Part shown: one piece after another, positions 44,008 to 56,100 of the stretch
How positions within the stretch are numbered: position 1 is the first letter of the stretch
Layout of the letters: the number at the start of each line of letters is the position of its first letter
Assembly: GCA_902728285.1 (NCBI GenBank)
Contig: CACVBU010000615.1
Span: 2,051,069-2,115,068 of the forward strand
From: Clytia hemisphaerica
Taxonomy: Eukaryota; Cnidaria; Hydrozoa; Leptothecata; Clytiidae
Length of the DNA stretch: 64,000 nucleotides
Direction of reading: 5' to 3'
Position numbers and translations under genes: made by a program
Notes under the pieces: generated by a model
The model's database searches: none
Seen by the model: only the letters and a program-made list of their open reading frames with translations
Told to the model about the DNA's origin: nothing

Positions 44008-45955
44008 TACCATATATAAAAATGGGCCAATTCTGAGAAAGTCACTTCCTCAGTTTCCTCATACTGCCTGATTCTTACAGATAATGGCTCTTAAAAAAAA
44101 AACATGACGCTGGTTATTCTTTTTACCATTAAATTATTGGCCCAAGGAAATATCTTTCAATTATTATTATTATTGTTATTAAATTTCAGTACATTAAGAG
44201 GTTGTAGTATACTCTGTGGTCTTAGTATACTACGATTAAACCCAACTGAAAGAGTTGGATATTATCTGCGTTACATTTTGAAATTGAATGTTTCTGTAAA
44301 CAATGTAATGTGCGATTAATAATTGAAGTAAAGATGGTGGGTGAAGCAAGGATGGAATTTGATAAAGGTCCAACAATTTTGCAACTTTCGAACTCAAAAG
44401 AATTGGAAAATTAAGAAAAATTATCAGGCGGTCGGACAACGTGAACACAAGTTATTTTTTATTGTGGCGCGGCCATCAAAAAATTGTTCGGTTCGCATCA
44501 CTTGCCTACATCATATTTTCTGCTGGTTTTTTTATGCGCAGTAACCGGAAAAATCTGGAAAAGCAAATTGTGCTTTTAACATATAGCTTTTTTCTCTAGC
44601 TCTTCTCCGCAGAACAAACGAACACATAAACTAAACGAATAACACTGATAAATTAGATTGAAACTACGGGAGAACAGTGTTATTTTAGCTTTACTTCGCA
44701 AGAACACAACAGATACATCCCCCCATCAGAAGAGGAAATTGGCTATCTGACATGATTTTTAAAAACCTGGAAATCTTTCCCACCACCCACTTTCTTGCGT
44801 GTATTTCTAACAACCGCTGCAACGCGGGCAGAACAATTTTTTGATGGCCGCCTAAAGCCCTAGCCCAATAGAGAGCTCTAGCTTATTCTTGTAGATAACC
44901 CTGGCCAGCAGCTGGCAGCACCTTAGTGACCACCAAACACTTTCAAACACGCTCAAACATCATGCATCAGAAACCAGAACTCAAAAAGGTTTTCCTGCTG
45001 TACCAGGTGGTCCAAAAAATGAAAATAATTGACGTCAATTTTTTAACAACCTAATTTTGACCTCCGATTTTTAAAACCTTATTATAACCTTTTGAAAAAT
45101 TGTTTTCTGAAAATGAAATTTTGAGGGAAGTCCAGAGTTATGTGAAAGATTGTCTGTACCAAATTTCAAGTCAATAGGGCCAATAGAACTTGCTACATCA
45201 AAATTTGAATTTTATGGACACTTTTTTTGGACAACCCGATATGCAAAAAGTAGCATTTAAATATTCCTTTAGGCGAACAGATCGAGTTTTTTGCAGCGCC
45301 AGATTTACGGAGTGATTGCACTCAATAAATTAACGACTTAGCATGATTGATATCGTTGTAAAAATAATCAAAAACTCCTTTGGTGAAATCTCCCTCAATT
45401 CAAAACATCAGAAACACAACAGCACCTTCTTTTGTACCTGACCTTTTTCTTTTTTCCAAAAGACTTACCTATCTTACTTGACAAAGTGACCAAAATGTTT
45501 TTTATATCCCCCATCATATCAATAGATTGAAAGTGACTTTGAAAAAGTGTTTGATACATTTTGACAATAAGAGGCTTTCAACCTTATCGTCATCTATTGC
45601 ATAACTGATATATACTCCGCGCTTCAGTGGATGCAAGTAATAAGCAGTAAATAAAAAATAAATTTTGTTCAAATTGGCACACTAACATCCTCCCGAATAC
45701 ACCTTTCCCATAATTCACAAAACAAATAAGCATGCATGCATTATTTTGATGCTCTCCACTGTTTGGTCTCTGGAGGTAAACAAACTTGTTATTGCCTGAG
45801 TTTCCTTAGGGAAAGTTGTTTTTTTTAGCTTTTCTTAAGTTCTGTTGATCAAAATCCCCTCAAATTTTTGTATGTTCTTTCTATACATGATATTATACCA
45901 CCCTGAAAATATTTTGCAAAAAAAAGATCCCTATCAAAAGTTAGAAACTGAAAAT
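44008..45955. other. no supported gene
   Basis: AT-rich. It includes a weak inverted pair (CAATTTTTTGATGGC / GGCCATCAAAAAATTG at about 44835 and 44470) that may mark a decayed TIR element of about 380 bp. Open frames are short and domainless. Confidence 0.4.
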
Positions 45956-46398
45956 TCATAGTGTGCAAGGGGGGTCCAGGTCCCACCAAAAAAATAAGGT
46001 CCCAGCACAAATTAAAAACCCCACCTAGAATCAATCATGCATGGTCCCACCACTAAGTATATCCCCCACCAAGATTTTGAAAAATTTGAATTCGCAGCAG
46101 AATTTAGGAAGCAAAACTTAAGTCTTCTTTCAAGTATAATACAGGTCATATGTACAAGATTATCCACTAGGTTTCAATAGTAAAAAGTAACTACTAAAGT
46201 TATATATCATTGATTGATGTAGATGAGATGTTTCAATTTACAACCAAACCACCTTAGTCCCACCTTAAAAAATCAGGTCCCACCTAATCCTGTCCCCCCC
46301 TGAAATCCAAAAAATCGGAAGTCCCACCTAAAGATTTTGAACCCAAATCAACAAAACCCCCCCTCTTTAAAATTTAGTGGGGGGGGTGCACACTATGA
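45956..46398. mobile_element. MITE with TCATAGTGTGCA ends and GGTCCCACC array
   Basis: Inverted ends TCATAGTGTGCA / TGCACACTATGA with adjacent G or C runs. GGTCCCACC or AGTCCCACC occurs about eight times inside. Same design as the other G-rich elements. Confidence 0.65.
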
Positions 46399-46663
46399 GT
46401 TTTGAAAACCCACTTTCCTTAACCCCACGCAGGCGAAAACGCGTTTGTTTACCTTACAGCTCCCAAACAATTTTATACAACGGTGGAACACACATTTTTT
46501 TGGGAAGTTTGGAATCACAGGAAAGGTGTATTAGCATGCGACATTGTTGGACGTAATCTTCCCGCACATCCTACTATTATAGGGTTTCATTTCTAATACA
46601 GAGTAGATAATTTCAGGCCAGAATGGTTGGAGAAATTTAATATATACAGAACTGTAAGTAATA

Positions 46664-46864
46664 CCGTAAGTTGGTCTAATATCGACATCCCTCGTCTAAT
46701 TCCAACACACCTTCTTTAGAGATAGGAATAATATGAAAGCTTGAATCACTGATTGTGACCACTAAGCCAAAAAAAAAAACAGTTTCAACCTTTTGTATCA
46801 ATTTCAGCTGATAAAAAGGGTGTTGGAATTAGAGGAAGGATGTCGACATTAGACCAAGTTACGA
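46664..46864. mobile_element. TA-flanked MITE, CCGTAAGTTGGTCTAAT ends
   Basis: Inverted ends CCGTAAGTTGGTCTAATATC / GACATTAGACCAAGTTACG with TA outside. About 200 bp, non-coding. Confidence 0.65.
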
Positions 46865-47033
46865 TAGGTTGTTGCGTTCTCCCAACGACTATAGCAGAAC
46901 ATAATATGAATGTGTATGGTCCCAACATATTTTAAATTAAAGCAAATAAGAAATTTGAACCAAAAAGGCACGCTGACATTGATGTAAAAAAAGTCGTACT
47001 TACAAAGTAACTTTTAAATTGCAGAACATAAAA

Positions 47034-47893
47034 GGGCCATTCCAGAAAATTTTTGTTACCCCCATCGTTGGACGACGTGCATTTTTAATTTTTTCTAGCC
47101 TCGGAAATAATTTTTTTTCCAGTGGTGGTCGGAAATTCCAATGAAAACCCATGTTCTTTTGCAAAATGCATCGGAAATTCCACTCTTTTTTGCCTTTTTT
47201 AATCCAATTGCCTTGGAAATTCAGAAGCAGCCAACGAGCCCATTTTCCTGAAATATCTGTTTCCCTTTTCCAGGAGAGAGCTTTTTTTGAAAAATGGGGA
47301 AACAGATCCGATTTTCTAGGAAAGACCTTTTCCTTAAAACTATCTGTTTCCCCGCTCCAGCTGATGACGTCATCAGAGAGAAACAGATCAATATTTCTAG
47401 GAGATGACTTAATAAATTGGGAAACAGATATCTGTTTCCAAAAAAGATGATATTGCATTGGAAACAGATGGAACTCAATCACAAAAAGCAAGGGAAACAG
47501 ATAAAAATTTCCAGGAGAGGGAAACAGATATCCTATATATTCCTTATTATAAGGTTGGGAGAACAGATCAAAATTTTGATTCTGAAAATTGTGGAAACAG
47601 ACCAAATTTTCTAGGGAAGATACTTTGAGATTAAAAATTTAGGTTTTGAGGAGAAACAGATCTTCATTTTTAGGAATAAGAATTTTGAAACTTGTGGCCA
47701 ACAGATCAAATTTTCCAAGAAGGCTATGCCTGGGAAACAGATGTTTAAAAAAAGGTCCTCGCTGGATGCTTTCGGAAATTCACACATTTTCTTCTCTCGC
47801 CTTGGAATTTTTGAATTTTGGTGAAAACTTTTGCCCTCCGAAATCCTGTGTTGTCTGCCCCCTGTCTGTTACAGACAAATTCTGGAATGGCCC
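47034..47893. mobile_element. 860-bp element with GGGCCATTCCAGAA ends and GGAAACAGATC array
   Basis: Inverted ends GGGCCATTCCAGAA / TTCTGGAATGGCCC. The interior holds roughly fifteen to twenty GGAAACAGAT(C) words at irregular 20-60 bp spacing, in one orientation over most of the length. The 201-codon minus-strand open frame here is a by-product of this array (recurring LFP) and is not called a gene. Confidence 0.7.
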
Positions 47894-48562
47894 AAAGTGA
47901 ATGTATACGCGAACGTATAAATCTACAATTTCAACATATTTTAGACTACTAAAAGCGAATAAGAATTTATACCTGGAAATATCAATGGCGATAACAACCT
48001 TAAAAAAATTCTTTCGAGTAAAGGCCAAACACGAAAAGTTAAAATTGATGTCAAGATCTCTAAAGCTTTTCTTTTCTTTTTTTTATATCTGTTTCTGAAA
48101 CCAAAAAGTAAAATGATGGTTGGTTGTGAGTTTTGTTCCAGTGCCTCCTTTTTGCTATACACAAGATTGGATCATGTTCAACCCCAGTCCTCTTTTACAT
48201 TTATTGAAAACAGTTGGAAATTAATTTATGCTAGTTCCCAGTCTCTCTTGCTAATTTTTTCACACAACAAGAAAACAAAGACAATTCAGACAATTTGAAC
48301 AATGAATTTAGTTTCATAGGATAAACTGAAGTAAAAAGATGATACCTGTAAGAGGAAGTCTGAAAAACCTAAAATTCCCACCAAACCAAAAATGCTTGAA
48401 AATGCCATTAATTTTTTTCCAAAAGTGTTTTTGTTTACGACTTGCACGAGGATTTTGGCGCGGAAGACCCAAGAACTGGCTCTAGTCGCTCGTTCAACCG
48501 GTCGGCGTTACGAAGCCGTATAAATGTACCGTAAAGAAATTCCCCTTACACGAGTTTTTTTA
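47894..48562. other. no gene seen
   Basis: Short open frames on both strands overlap each other; no domain, splice or repeat evidence. Confidence 0.35.
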
Positions 48563-49024
48563 TACCGTAAATCACCGATTAAGCGCCCGGGCGCTTATTT
48601 AATTTTTCAGGCTCTGAGGGGGGCGCTTATTCAAGCGGGGCACTTATTCAAACGGGGCGCTTATTTTTTTATTTCAGAAATTCGTATATCAACAAATTTG
48701 GGATCTATTAAAATTAACTGTTTCAAAGAGTTGATTTTTCAAAAAAGGATGAATAAAAGAAAAATTGGAAAAATCCAACTGACAATTTCTATCATTTTAT
48801 TCTTAATCGCTTTCTTTCTTTTTAAGACACAAGTATCTACTCAATATCTTATTCAATCAATAACAATATTCGAATAAGCGCCCCTCCCTTGAGGGGGCGC
48901 TTATTCAAAGGGGGGGGGCGCTTATTCGAGCGGGGTGCTTATAAGATTATTTTAACTAAAAGGGGGGCGCTTATTCGAGCGGGGTGCTAATTCAAACGGG
49001 GCGCTTAATCGGTGATTAACGGTA
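48563..49024. mobile_element. MITE with TACCGTAAATCACCGATTAA ends and GGGCGCTTATTC array
   Basis: Inverted ends TACCGTAAATCACCGATTAA / TTAATCGGTGATTAACGGTA. GGGGCGCTTATTC(A/G)A is repeated on both sides (about ten copies in all) around an AT-rich centre. Non-coding. Confidence 0.75.
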
Positions 49025-49935
49025 AGAATAGTGTACTTTGGATGAAGAGGGTCAAGTATTCTTAAGAAAGTGCCAAAATTGAGGGTGAAATATTCTTACT
49101 TTTTTAGACTAGACGTTTTTACAAACATGAGAGAGAAATGATCAATTTGAGAGTTTTGTACTTTTGAGTGGACATTTAGGTTAAAATTACATTTCTTCAA
49201 AGCTTCAATTTATCTCTAACAAAAGAAGCAGTTTTTCTGTTAACCAAATACAAAATGACTATTATTCGTATCAAATTCTGTGAAATTCACCCTAGCCCTC
49301 TATTGGTACTCTTAAGATTAGGCCAATTTTCAACCTGATATTCTTTATAGAAGATATTCTTATTAAAAAAAGCGCGTATTATTATATTATTCTCGAAGTC
49401 GGCGGAAAGCATGGACCATTGTTCGGTTAGAACAGAGGCCTTTTTAGTTATTTGAACTATCCGGCCGATGCGAAGCAGATTATTCCTACTCTTTCCGAAA
49501 AGCATAAATAGATATAGATGCCGGGCACTTAAAGGCAGGGTCATTTTTCCAAGCTTCCCAAAGTGCACTGTAAGGGTCTAAATGAGCAAAGATATGAAAA
49601 ATACACTAAAAACACACCGTAACGTAAGGATCTATTTTGCTCCCAAATGTACTCAAATTGGGCTAAATTTTCTCTGCACTGTAAAGTAAGGGTCCGGTTC
49701 ATGGCATTCTAAAGCAACTTTAGAACGCCATGGTCTGATATTTCCGATTTCAAAGACCTAATTTTGGACCGTACGTACGCTAGTTTTAGAATAGATTGCC
49801 CCCGGGTATAGAGGTATATTTCTGCTAGGACGAGTACCTAATGCCTGCGTCAAATAAACGTGATGATATTATAGGCAATCCCAAATGGCTTTATGATGTT
49901 GACACTCATTGTTGACAATGTTGCACCCTTTGTCA
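49025..49935. other. no gene; decayed repeat at 49555-49810
   Basis: GTGCACTGTAAGGGTC occurs near 49562 with relatives to about 49695, then GCCCCCGGG at 49798: a worn relative of the 23396-23723 element. Nothing else recognised. Confidence 0.45.
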
Positions 49936-50156
49936 TAGACGATGCTATCGTCCGTTTAAAGTAAATGCGAGAAAGAGTTAGGGCGTCAGGGCGGTTTACG
50001 GGAAAAAAGCGGCGGTAGAGTTTTGGAACAACTGTAATATGATGCAACTGATACACTGTAAACATCTCCGCCACTGCTTACTCCACCCGAATTTATCACG
50101 CCTCTCCTAAACTACTCCCTTTTTTAGTGATCTTGTGTAGACGATAGGATCGTCTA
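49936..50156. mobile_element. 221-bp non-autonomous relative of the 11.8-kb transposon
   Basis: The left end TAGACGATGCTATCGTC and the right end, reversed, TAGACGATCCTATCGTC match the large element. Homology continues inward on the left (GGCGGTTTACGGGAAAAAA vs GGCGGTATACGGGAAAAAA) and on the right (CCGCCACTG.TTACTCC). A perfect 9-bp TSD, CCTTTGTCA, flanks it (49927-49935, 50157-50165). Confidence 0.85.
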
Positions 50157-50165
50157 CCTTTGTCA

Positions 50166-50777
50166 TAAAAGTTTTTCGATAGAAAAAATGTGGCATAGTC
50201 AGAGAGTCCAACTTGCTCCAAAATCGAAAAAGTTCGAAATAACTTCAATTTTACCACATTTCTTTGATGACGCCATATAAGGAAATAAGCTGAATAACTT
50301 TAAGTCGGAAAAAGCTTTTCGACCCCGAATGAAAAAAAGAAAATCAAGAAGCTTTGTTTACCAGACCGAACGGTAAATTTCTCCAAAAAAAATTAAAATC
50401 ACGAAAAAAATCAAAAAAATCTCGTACACTTTGATTTGAGTGATTTGACGGTCATAGCTTTTTGCTCGACACCAACAGAGTGATAAAAAATCACGTATTG
50501 GGATAGAGACAGACTATGTTTGATCGGCCGATTGACATATTATTAGTCGATTAGAGGATTTTTATAAGAAAACTATACAAGAACATAAGGCTTCGTCGAC
50601 CGAAATATCAAGAAATATCAATGCAAGCGTAAACTGCAGTGAAATACAACGACGTTGGTGTGACTACTCGTATATTTTAGAACAACCAGGAAAAGAGTTT
50701 TAGTGAACAAATAGCAGAATAAAATTGTGAAATTAATTTATTCTTCGTTTGATCATCTTTATATTGCAAAAGATCAA
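50166..50777. other. no gene; dispersed-repeat fragment
   Basis: 50571-50615 matches the ...GAACATAAGGCTTCG repeat seen at 1429 and 31061. Otherwise plain AT-rich sequence. Confidence 0.4.
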
Positions 50778-51030
50778 TGGACTCTTCCAGAAAAAATTTG
50801 TACATGGGGGGTGGAGGATATATTGTCCGGGGGGTAGCAAAAAATCATCAAAATTTGCCTTGTCCGGGGTGTAAATTTGCTCTGTCCGGGGGTAATTTGG
50901 TGTGTCCGGGGGGTCAGCAGATGCTTGTCCGGGGGTAAAACTTATTGTCCGGGGGGCCAAAAGTCACCCTGTCCGGGGGTAAATCACTAAAAATTGTTAT
51001 ATCCTCCACCCCCCATGCAAGATTTTCAAT
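50778..51030. mobile_element. second CCCCCGGACAA-array MITE
   Basis: Inverse-orientation relative of 15881-16150: GGGGGTGGAGGATATA at the left, TATATCCTCCACCCCCC at the right, and six to seven TTGTCCGGGGGG units between. Confidence 0.7.
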
Positions 51031-52118
51031 TGAAAAAGGAGAACAATAGTATGAAAATGCAGAATAATACGAGAACAACTCGAGAAATTCATGGAATCCG
51101 GCGATTCTCGGCTGTTCTGGCGATTTTTAAAAAGTTCCTGTACCAAAATCAGTTTCATTGAAAATTGAACCATGCTTAATCGTGGACATTCTTATAAATG
51201 ATGTTTTTGTTTGAAAAAAACAAAGACATGAAACGAAAAAAAAATCCAATGAAAATCTGCAAAAACGAAAATTTCCGGCTTTTTGGCCGGAAAAACATTT
51301 TCTCAAAAATCGAACTCGGTCATGTTTTGAGCAATGCGAATACGCATCATTTTGCAAAAAATCAGAGAAAAATAAGATGAAATTCGAGAAAATGTAAAAA
51401 AAAAACGGTTTTTTCGGCATATTTCCGGCATTTTCGGCCGGAAAAAATGTTTTCGAAATCGGGCCCCGTCACATTTTAGGTATTGTCATTTTGCATCAGT
51501 GTGCAAAAATTTCATAAAAAAATAAAGTACCAGCTCGAGAAATTCAAGAAATACTGTTCTTTCCGGCGAAATAGGTTGTTCCGGCGATTTTTGAATTGTT
51601 CCGGCTTCAAAAATCAATTTTATTGAAAGTTGAAACATGCTTGATGGTGGGCATTGCTATTATTAATGTTTTTGAATGAAAAACAACCAATTATAAGGAA
51701 AAAACAATGAAAAAATCCAGAAAACGGCGATTTCCGGCATATTTCCGGCATTTTCAGCCGGAAAAAAATTTTTTCTCAAAAATCGGACTCAGCATGTTTT
51801 GGGCATTGTTAATACGCATCTTTGAGCAAAAAATCAGAAAAAACTAATGATAAAATCTCGAGAAAGTGCCAAAAAACCAGTTTTTCCGGGATATTTCCGG
51901 CATTTTCGGCCGGAAAAATTTTTTTCCCGAAAATCGGGCTCCGTCACACTTTGGACAACGCCATTTTGCATCATTGTGCAAAAAATCAGAAAAAACTAAT
52001 GAGCCAATCCCGATAAAAGCTGGCAACAGACGAACGAACGGACGAACGAACGAACGAACGAACGGACATGGGTTAATTTAAAGGACCTCCACCGGGGTAC
52101 CGGAGGTAGGTCCAAAAA
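51031..52118 (+). repeat. tandem-unit repeat with CGGCCGGAAAA motifs, copy 2
   Basis: Three to four units of about 290 bp related to 41745-42597. They end with (CGAA)n-type sequence at 52029-52067, then GGGTTAATTTAAAGGACCTC and the hairpin CTCCACCGGGGTACCGGAGG. The shared end in the two copies indicates a mobile or satellite-like unit of unknown class. Confidence 0.65.
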
Positions 52119-53187
52119 CAGACCCTTTTTAAGAGTCATGAATATATGCAGTTTCGAATTTATCTTCGCAACGTTTGTGATGTAAACGGATACTCATATT
52201 AGTCTGAATCGAAGATCTCTACAAAACCACAGGTAGCATAAAGAGCCAACAGTCTCGTAATCGTATTTGAAAACAACCGTCTAAATCTAAATGAATTATA
52301 GCAAGGAACTTTAAATAGTCATCCACAATTTGTTATTTTCAATGTTCACTGCACTCTATGACAACTAATGGATTGTATGTTTTGATTTGAATTGTCCTCG
52401 ACCACAACCTTGTATCAAATGAAAATTCAATACAAGACATATGTTATCTAACTTCCTAGATCCCATAGCTCGATCCTGTATTTTGATAGCAATCGATCAA
52501 ATCCATCTGTAAAAAGTGACGATTACTCCGTTAATCTAGACAATAATTTACCAAACAGTAACCAGTCCGAATTCACCAGCCTTGATATTCTTTTCCAATT
52601 GTTTATCGTGATGGAAAGATATTGATTTTCAAAATAATGAAAAACGGATGCAGAGAGCAAGTCTGGCAAGCTAAAAAAGGTCTTTTTATGAATCGGTACA
52701 AATGTATGGAGAACAGTAGATACCAGAACTGTCTGTATTATATTTCGTTTATGTCAAAGTATGACAGAAACTTCTTCGTATAGCATTACACGCAGACGCG
52801 TAAGATCCAGAGTTATCAGAGATAGTTTACGATCCTGACTCCGACTGGCCAGCTCTAAAAACAATAGGAAATTCGACGATAAGTAAAATAGATAAAAAAA
52901 AAACCAATAGATTAGGATTGTTACATTTTATCAATTTTTAAAAGTTTCTGTGCCAATTCAAACATTTGGATAATGTTACACGGTGACCATCTAATCCCGC
53001 CTGTTCATGACATTTTATTTATCAAATTTGGCTTGGTGACATTTTTATATTGTCAACTTTACAATTTTAGTTCTTCTAAGTAGCAAAAGTGCTTGGTGAT
53101 ATCTCAGAGCTGTTTAAGTTGTTAAGGATGAAATTGCTAAGGATTTTCAAGTTATAAATGGTCAATTCTATGAAAGAAACTAATAAT
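52119..53187. other. no gene seen
   Basis: AT-rich region downstream of the PAN/VWC gene (minus strand). No repeat or exon recognised. Confidence 0.35.
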
Positions 53188-56100
53188 CTAATACCTGTGT
53201 GGAAATAATACAATGATTATGAACAGCATCGACCATAAGAGCATCAAATGATTAGAATGGTTTTGATTACCGTTGCTTGTCATGCTATATTGTGTTGATG
53301 GCTCTGAAAGTAAAACAGTAAGTGACAATTAGATGAATGATCGCCACTTTCTGGACAGATTGAAAATGCTACCAAGACGGGTTGTAATGGACAATAAGGG
53401 GTATTTCATTTTGTCATATTGTGCCAAAAAACATTAGGAATTCCACTAAATCTCTAATCTCATAACAGATCATTCATTCTGTACATACCACGCTCCACTC
53501 TGAATGGATTTGGCGATTGCGACTCTTACGGAACCATAGCCTTTTAGAGTGAATACGTGCCATGCCCAAAGTATCAGAATCTGCTCAGAGAGTAGTCAGA
53601 TTACGGGTTGAGATTTCAAGTTCTAAACCTTAGTGAGGATTTACAACATATTGTGCTTTTCCCCGTAAGGATAAAAGATCAGTGTATTTTCCCAAGAGAT
53701 GCATTTTGATAGCCCTTTTCCAAACTTATTTTTGACCTCTGTGGCACAAACACTTGTCTGTACATAGACCCAGTATCTACGGCTAATTTCAAAATTCATT
53801 GCCGTAGAGGGTCTGTTGTCATTGTCTTTTCTCAAACCGATCGCTGCAATGGAGTGTTGGTGGAAGAGGGGAGACGATGAGAGAAGTGAAGCTATACGGA
53901 AATTTTTTAATCAAGCAGATATTGCGCACAGAGTGTACTACGAAGCGATAAACGTGAGATACACTCTGGTACAGAGTACACAAACACACAATGGTATCAT
54001 TAGAAACTGTATAACATACCTTTTTGCTTTACAATCACAAGTTGATAAACATTCAAATCACTGCCACATCGATAATCACCTTCATCGTTCTCATTTACAT
54101 CATGAATGAACAGAGTAGTCAAATTACGGCCATATTTACTGTCCGAAAATGACGTAATGTCCGAATTGTTGAATGTCCACGAAAGGGTAGATTGTTCACA
54201 ATGGATGTGTGATGTTGAGCTAGGATTAGCGTTTATGTATTTGCGTTCTGGAGGTAAGAAACAAATTCATTGTTTGCAAAAATATCGAGACTTAAGTGAG
54301 CGAATCGAATCAATGAGATATTAGGAAAAATTAACGTTGCGTATGACAATTTAAGGGTTTTAACGTGTTATTTTAATAACCCTTCGAGTCAATTTGAAAA
54401 GAATACACGGGTTTCGAATTAAATCTGGCGCGAGAGAAAAAATCAAGTAAATAAAAGGAGCGATAAGGGAAAATGCCTTATAAAAGGTTGATAGATTTCC
54501 TTTCTTCTCTTTTGAAAGCCAGGTGTTCATTCAAAAGATGTTTTTCTATTTTAAATTCAATAAAAGAAATATGATTAAACGATTGACTTTTTATTTTAAT
54601 GTTTTTTGTTTTCATAATGACCCATAAAGTCTGTCAAAATGGAAAAATGAGCTAAAATTGCTTGATACACGGCCAATTTTCGTTCTGTTTACTTGATATT
54701 TTTCGTGCAAATTTACATGGGATCAAAGCTAAAGCTAAGCAAAAATTTAATTCGAAACCCGTGTATTGCGTATGGAAGAAGAATGAGCGTGGATCAGCTT
54801 ATGTTTTTACGGTACAGACAGACTATGAAATTAGCGTATATACGAATATGTTTTATTATATACCTCGAGGCAAAAACAAAACATTATATAAATAGTCGAA
54901 AGATTCACATAAAATACTCCCATAATGGAACGTTCGAATGTTTTTCTTTTTTAATGATTTTCTTAATTACTTCGAGTCATAAAATTTGTTCATGTAATCG
55001 ACAATACATTTATTTTAATATATTTCTTTGATAAACAACAAGAGCATGAAAAAAAATTCTACCGTGGTATAATACCCATGGTATATCAGGAATTATTCAA
55101 TGGCTGTTTTCACCTACATGTATATAATAATTATTTTTAGTGCGTTATTTTATAAATTAGTACCTGGAGCGGCGCACCTGAAAATCGAACATGAACATTT
55201 GAATGATGCATCAATGGGTGACGTATAGTTGATCAGCACCTTAACAAAACAAATTTTTGATAGTGCTTTTCTACTAGGTGGACATGTGAATGGAGAGCAT
55301 TTCACTCCATCTAATCGGCACTGGCACATCTGTTTACAATCATCCGTGTAAAATGTATCACCAGGTTTATAGCTTTTTCTTTCGTACTGACAGCTTCCTG
55401 CATAATAAAAATAAAATTGTCATCCATTCAGTAAGGGGTACTGGTCTACCTTTCTCAGATATTATACATCATTGTCAACATGACAAATATGAGCAATCTG
55501 ATTGGATAAAAAGGCGTATATAAACGCTGTAAAAATTCGAGACCACGAGGGCTCTTGTAAGTGAGAGATAATATTTTGTAAAATTTTATTCCGAATTTTT
55601 AATCTCGGAAATCTTTCCTTTTTCCTCTCAATACATATAAAAGTTATCAAATGATTGTTTTGATATTTTGATGACCATTCGAATCATATCACCAATCAAT
55701 CCCTTGGGATTAGAGAAATAATGGAAAATGGGTTTTTTGTCAAAGACCATTAAAAACAAATACCTCTACACTTATACACGGTGGCACCAAGCCAAGGATA
55801 AGTTATAGGTGGTTCACCAAAGTTTACATTGTTCAACAAGCAATGCCATTCACCTTAAATGTGAAAAGAAGGAATTTCACCAAAACTATAAAAATGAATC
55901 GTAATATAGATAGGTAGCTATGTTCAATATCGATTCGCTTACCAAGTAATTTGAAGTAATTTTGCAAGTTAAAACATAAACAGTCTCAGAATGTCAGAAT
56001 ATTGATTGAAAATGATACTTCACTTGAATTTGTAAAATTATGTAGCAAAAATATCATTATCAGACCTTCAAAATGTGAAATTATTGAGAAACTAAAGAAA

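Noticed and set aside
47000..47605. 201-codon minus-strand ORF
   Set aside because: It is generated by the GGAAACAGATC array of a non-coding element (recurrent LFP), without domain or splice support.
47250..47750. CRISPR array
   Set aside because: Regular short repeats exist in several elements, but spacing is irregular, the units are too short and the genome is eukaryotic.
53816..54324. two overlapping plus-strand ORFs inside an intron
   Set aside because: No domain, no splice partners, and they lie opposite a well-supported gene; not enough to call.
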